From an uncultured Roseiflexaceae bacterium (GTDB taxonomy: Bacteria; Chloroflexota; Chloroflexia; Chloroflexales; Roseiflexaceae), in assembly GCA_937988885.1 (NCBI GenBank), contig CALKHR010000050.1:14638-78637 (forward strand): a stretch of 64,000 bases of DNA. The letters run 5' to 3'. A model generated the notes under the pieces. It was not told the origin of the DNA, did not search any database, and was given only the letters and a program-made list of their open reading frames with translations. Made by a program: the position numbers and the translations under genes. The number at the start of each line of letters is the position of its first letter. Within the stretch, counting starts at the first letter, position 1. Positions 62,101-64,000 of the stretch are shown in pieces.

Positions 62101-62222
62101 GCTTGCTGTTGCAGATGCGCAGCACGCCGTGGGTGCCCGCCAAGGTTGATCCCGCACAGATCGATCAGCGCTCGCTTGGCGTGCAGTTCGGCGGTGTGCG
62201 CCTTGAGAGTGCCCAACCATAA
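59133..62222 (+). CDS. Large polytopic membrane protein, probable GT-C glycosyltransferase
   Basis: 1029 residues from GTG 59133 (AAGGAG six bases upstream). There are at least twelve hydrophobic helices. The first outside loop carries GVRDAGVYANIGFAIANTGSI, an acidic motif placed like the catalytic Asp of GT-C (lipid-linked sugar) enzymes, and a C-terminal domain of about 300 residues lies outside. It is 32 bases after the CorC-type gene and likely in one operon. The sugar and acceptor are unknown; a role in envelope glycan assembly is inferred. Confidence 0.7.
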   Translation: MLALLTILVLFPLLYLPGWSIALALLGSAQPTDPLERHYERVLFGALLNGWLVLLLASLGLFSLWLHLLLIIVATAAGLLLAHRRGDLVLPRAPLGIVARPFSRGAQAQPNAAAWVRQHSATLGFAAVLVVFALLVARPFEVVLGVRDAGVYANIGFAIANTGSIVIDDPIVAQIGQDQHASDESLRKAAEQAETNFLGSQHPHRHIATRLRAAGFYVNEGELAEGRVVPQFFHLFPAWIGLLTALLGMHGGLLATSLMGWLGVWSVGMLGRRLAGTAVGVIGMLLLALNGVQVWFSRYSTSEATVQFLGFAGLYAFAVMVSERKQPQEAQPGRLDRASVAALLAGLAFGQVALSRIDFVLIVGPALAYLGYIWLTRRWARIHTWLSLGLGAMLVHAALHVVFIARAYFFDTLSARLQDFALTALISLPFLPPTLQTYWLSKAGSRIGIRLGPGEYLWNWRRITIEIVAVVLLCVGIWALRRWGQPLLAWFERQVQRWSRVLLIGSAALIVALAVYGYLIRPQILSWQRLAELPSCLASGQISAPGSACLALQGYIGAPIVVPEHINQVAYAFRVLPTLLKGQPLPPIESLLFVEGNADASEKFALVQANFVRVGWYVSPLGVLLAVVGFVLWWRRGLNGASWLFLALGLVATVFFVRQSYGTTDQSYIYILRRYVPLVYPTMSLAMAYALVLLAEARPWATWLSRARIGAAALMLVALVGFSVLTNRTIYRHVEYDGALDQLSAIAAQFNDDDVLLFHSGSRDEPDLLATPLKFAFERNAFTIKSTNPENYAEPIARYIRHWQEQGRSVYLIFGPSGGFSLPGLTLTPTGRMGLRHLQEFEQLTNQKPHNIQDFNLDFAVYRVEGEGAAPEPIAQTYAPDAYAAQAYGFYRAEQIGGVQLAWTQSEALLRLPWPQDGAPITAVLQLAGGKRPATLGPAQVCLAFWPEVKGFAAPEQVPGDLGCFELDEQMGEVRVTLDPSLYGITEANGLLLQMRSTPWVPAKVDPAQIDQRSLGVQFGGVRLESAQP

Positions 62223-62274
62223 ACCTCCCAACCCTGATCTATAATACGACGTCCTGTTTGATCCTTATCAGTCG

Positions 62275-62305
62275 ATCGCGCTGCTCGGTATGCAGCGCGA
62301 TTTTA
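62275..62305 (+). terminator. Hairpin between the two membrane protein genes
   Basis: ATCGCGCTGC (62275-62284) pairs perfectly with GCAGCGCGAT (62292-62301), followed by TTTTAT. TATAAT at 62240-62245 lies before it, so it could be a leader attenuator for the next gene rather than a plain terminator. Confidence 0.6.
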
Positions 62306-62325
62306 TCCATGGAGAGAGAACTGCC

Positions 62326-63798
62326 ATGGCGCTCCGTCATGTTCGTGATGTGCTTTTGGTCTTTGTGGTGCTTGCGTTCGGCTACACCTACTTCCACCAG
62401 GACCCCAGTTGGAACGGTAACACACGGTTGGGCTTGACATTCGCGATGGTGCGCGAGGGCCGCGTCACCATCGACTCGTACTATGCCCGCAGCGGCACCA
62501 AAACCGGCGACACCTCGTTCTTCAACGGCCACTACTACTCCGATAAAGCGCCTGGCTCATCGATCCTGGGTGCCCTGATGTACCTGCCCTTCAACGCTGT
62601 CGAGCGCTTGGGCGGCTTCGAGTTGAGCGTTGGCTTTCTCAAGCACTGGCTGACCGTGCTGACGATCGGCCTGCCGTCGGCGTTGGCTGGCACGCTGATG
62701 TATCTGCTGGCCCGTGCGGTGGTCGGCAATCGCCTGTATGCCTTCATCGCCACGCTGGCCATTGCGCTCGGCACGATGGCGCTGCCCTACGGCATCGTCT
62801 TTTACGGGCACCAACTGGTCGCCGTGCTGCTGTTCTGCGCGTTCTGGATGATCTTCTGGCTGCGGCGCAACCCCGACCTGCTGCGGCCCGACTATCTGTT
62901 CGGTTTGGGCTTGCTGCTGGGCTTCGCGCTGATCACCGAGTACCCCACCGCGCTGATTGTGCTGCCGTTGGTGTTGTACTATCTGTGGCTGCTGTGGCGC
63001 GCCCACCCGCAGCGCCTCGCCGTGGGTCTGCTAGCGCCCGCGCTCGGCGGCCTGATCCCGATCGCGATGATGCTGGTCTACAACACCGTCACATTCGGCG
63101 GCCCCTTCACCATCGGCTACAACCACGTCGAGAATGAGCAGTTCAACGAGGCGATGGCGCAGGGCTTGATGGGTATTCACCTGCCGCAGCCCCGCGTGCT
63201 GTTCTACCTGACGTTCCACCCCGCGATGGGCCAGTTCTGGCAGTCGCCGATCCTGCTGCTGGCCGTGATCGGGTTGGTGTGCATGTTCCGCCGCCCCGAC
63301 TACCGCGTCGAGGCGCTGTTGGCGACGGTGGTGGTGCTAGGCTATCTGCTGATGAACGCGGGCTACTTTATGTGGTGGGGCGGCTGGGCGTTCGGGCCGC
63401 GCCATTTCGTGCCCGCGCTGCCCTTCCTGCTGATGCCGCTGCTGTTCGTGCCCGAGCGGCTGCGCTGGCTGGCCTTGCCGCTCACGATCATCTCAGTGGC
63501 CCAGATGGTGATGGTGGCTGCCACCAACATCCACGCCCCCGACGATCAGATCAAAAAGATCGATCAGATCGGCCTGTTCGATTATTCCTCGATCTACACC
63601 TACAATCTGGGCAATATCCTGGAGAACGATATGGCCGCCTGGAATATGGGCCGCGCCTTCCTGCACCTCAACGGCTGGATAACGATGCTGCCGTTCGCCG
63701 TGGTGCTGCTGGGCGCCATCGCGGTCTTTATCTATTGGCAGGCCCAGGAGGCCAAGCCACAGCCACAGCCGATCGTTCAGGCCAGTAGCGCGAGTTGA
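62326..63798 (+). CDS. Polytopic membrane protein, glycosyltransferase-like
   Basis: 490 residues with about eleven helices. The first loop has NTRLGLTFAMVREGRVTIDSYYARSGTKTGD and YYSDKAPGSSILGALMYLPF (SDKAPG is a motif I associate with GT-C/mannosyltransferase-like membrane proteins). Start at 62326 with GGAGAGAG upstream. A stretch with MWWGGWAFGPRHFVPALPFLL is also typical. It follows another GT-C-like gene; both may act in surface glycan synthesis. Confidence 0.7.
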   Translation: MALRHVRDVLLVFVVLAFGYTYFHQDPSWNGNTRLGLTFAMVREGRVTIDSYYARSGTKTGDTSFFNGHYYSDKAPGSSILGALMYLPFNAVERLGGFELSVGFLKHWLTVLTIGLPSALAGTLMYLLARAVVGNRLYAFIATLAIALGTMALPYGIVFYGHQLVAVLLFCAFWMIFWLRRNPDLLRPDYLFGLGLLLGFALITEYPTALIVLPLVLYYLWLLWRAHPQRLAVGLLAPALGGLIPIAMMLVYNTVTFGGPFTIGYNHVENEQFNEAMAQGLMGIHLPQPRVLFYLTFHPAMGQFWQSPILLLAVIGLVCMFRRPDYRVEALLATVVVLGYLLMNAGYFMWWGGWAFGPRHFVPALPFLLMPLLFVPERLRWLALPLTIISVAQMVMVAATNIHAPDDQIKKIDQIGLFDYSSIYTYNLGNILENDMAAWNMGRAFLHLNGWITMLPFAVVLLGAIAVFIYWQAQEAKPQPQPIVQASSAS

Positions 63799-63851
63799 TG
63801 CTTCAACGAAACGCCTAGCAACTTCCAACACATTCATAGAACGAGTTCCAT

Positions 63852-63893
63852 AATAGCAACGTTTTGGTATATACTGACCGAAACGTTGTTATT
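63852..63893. terminator. 16-pair hairpin after last gene
   Basis: AATAGCAACGTTTTGG (63852-63867) pairs with CCGAAACGTTGTTATT (63878-63893) at every position, two as G-T, with a ten-base loop. It may be a terminator for the membrane gene or a left boundary structure of the mobile-element remnant that follows. Confidence 0.55.
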
Positions 63894-63905
63894 ATTGGGT
63901 AAGGT

Positions 63906-64000
63906 ATGAATGAGCCAGCGAACGTACAAATCGATCCACGTTTGAGTTTACAGAAAAGGCGGCAGAAAGCCCCGTGCCTTTAGGCCGGGGATGAATGCCG
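63906..64000 (+). mobile_element. Remnant or edge of a TnpB/omegaRNA unit
   Basis: A 25-codon frame ends ...QKRRQKAPCL and stops inside the hairpin CCCCGtGCC-TTTA-GGCCGGGG (63970-63990), followed by ATGAATGCCG. Overlap of a TnpB C-terminus (often ...QEAP..) with a GC-rich hairpin and GGGGATGA is typical of the 3' end of IS200/IS605-type tnpB genes, where the omegaRNA scaffold ends. The rest of tnpB is not present upstream, so this is a remnant, or the element extends beyond the window. Confidence 0.45.

Overview
The window is about 57-60% GC and looks like a chromosomal segment of a Chloroflexota bacterium, probably class Chloroflexia. That placement is an inference. It rests on a secreted CSLREA/beta-helix protein with a long Thr-Pro-Thr linker, a pentapeptide-TIR protein type common in that phylum, long GT-C-type membrane proteins and a large hybrid sensor kinase. 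No rRNA or other decisive marker is present.

Layout. 1-5.9 kb: end of an ABC-2 permease, a phenylacetate-CoA-ligase-like enzyme, a SRAP (YedK) protein, and an ABC-F ATPase preceded by a promoter, a 13-codon leader ORF, an antiterminator arm and an intrinsic terminator. 6.4-12.1 kb: an aspartate-family amino-acid cluster (threonine synthase, aspartate kinase, a GNAT acetyltransferase, aspartate-semialdehyde dehydrogenase, a PLP aminotransferase) headed by a Thr-codon-rich leader peptide and a terminator. 12.5-21.2 kb: LacI regulator, YjbQ protein, decayed SIS and PfkB genes, an intact SIS/PfkB pair, adenine deaminase and nucleoside hydrolase, probably a nucleoside or amino-sugar salvage locus. 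21.2-21.8 kb: two nested non-coding repeats. 21.9-34.5 kb: two acyl-CoA synthetases, NhaA behind a structured leader RNA, a two-subunit sodium:solute symporter, two membrane proteins, and a second symporter in which the small and large subunits are fused. 34.7-39 kb: a two-component system and the secreted beta-helix protein. 39.2-48.4 kb: a heterodimer-type ABC exporter pair, an alpha/beta hydrolase, an M16 peptidase and an old-yellow-enzyme-like protein lacking the usual catalytic histidines. 49-55.6 kb: aconitase, hybrid kinase and single-domain receiver. 55.6-57.4 kb: frameshifted pentapeptide-TIR gene, a MITE-like palindrome and a CAU tRNA. 57.7-63.8 kb: CorC/HlyC-type protein with a folded leader, and two polytopic membrane proteins. 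At the right edge lies what looks like the 3' end of a tnpB/omegaRNA unit.

The strongest unusual signals are regulatory RNAs: a ribosome-dependent attenuator on the ABC-F gene, a thrL-like attenuator on an aspartate-pathway operon, and a riboswitch-like leader on nhaA. Next are the natural DUF4212-symporter fusion beside its unfused relatives, and two families of short inverted-repeat elements (R1, three copies; R2, two copies). One R1 copy sits inside an R2 copy, and the R1 hairpin shows compensatory changes. Acetate uptake (symporters), activation (acetyl-CoA synthetase) and oxidation (aconitase) fit together as one metabolic theme, with NhaA available to recycle sodium. All functional calls come from reading motifs by eye; no database search was run.
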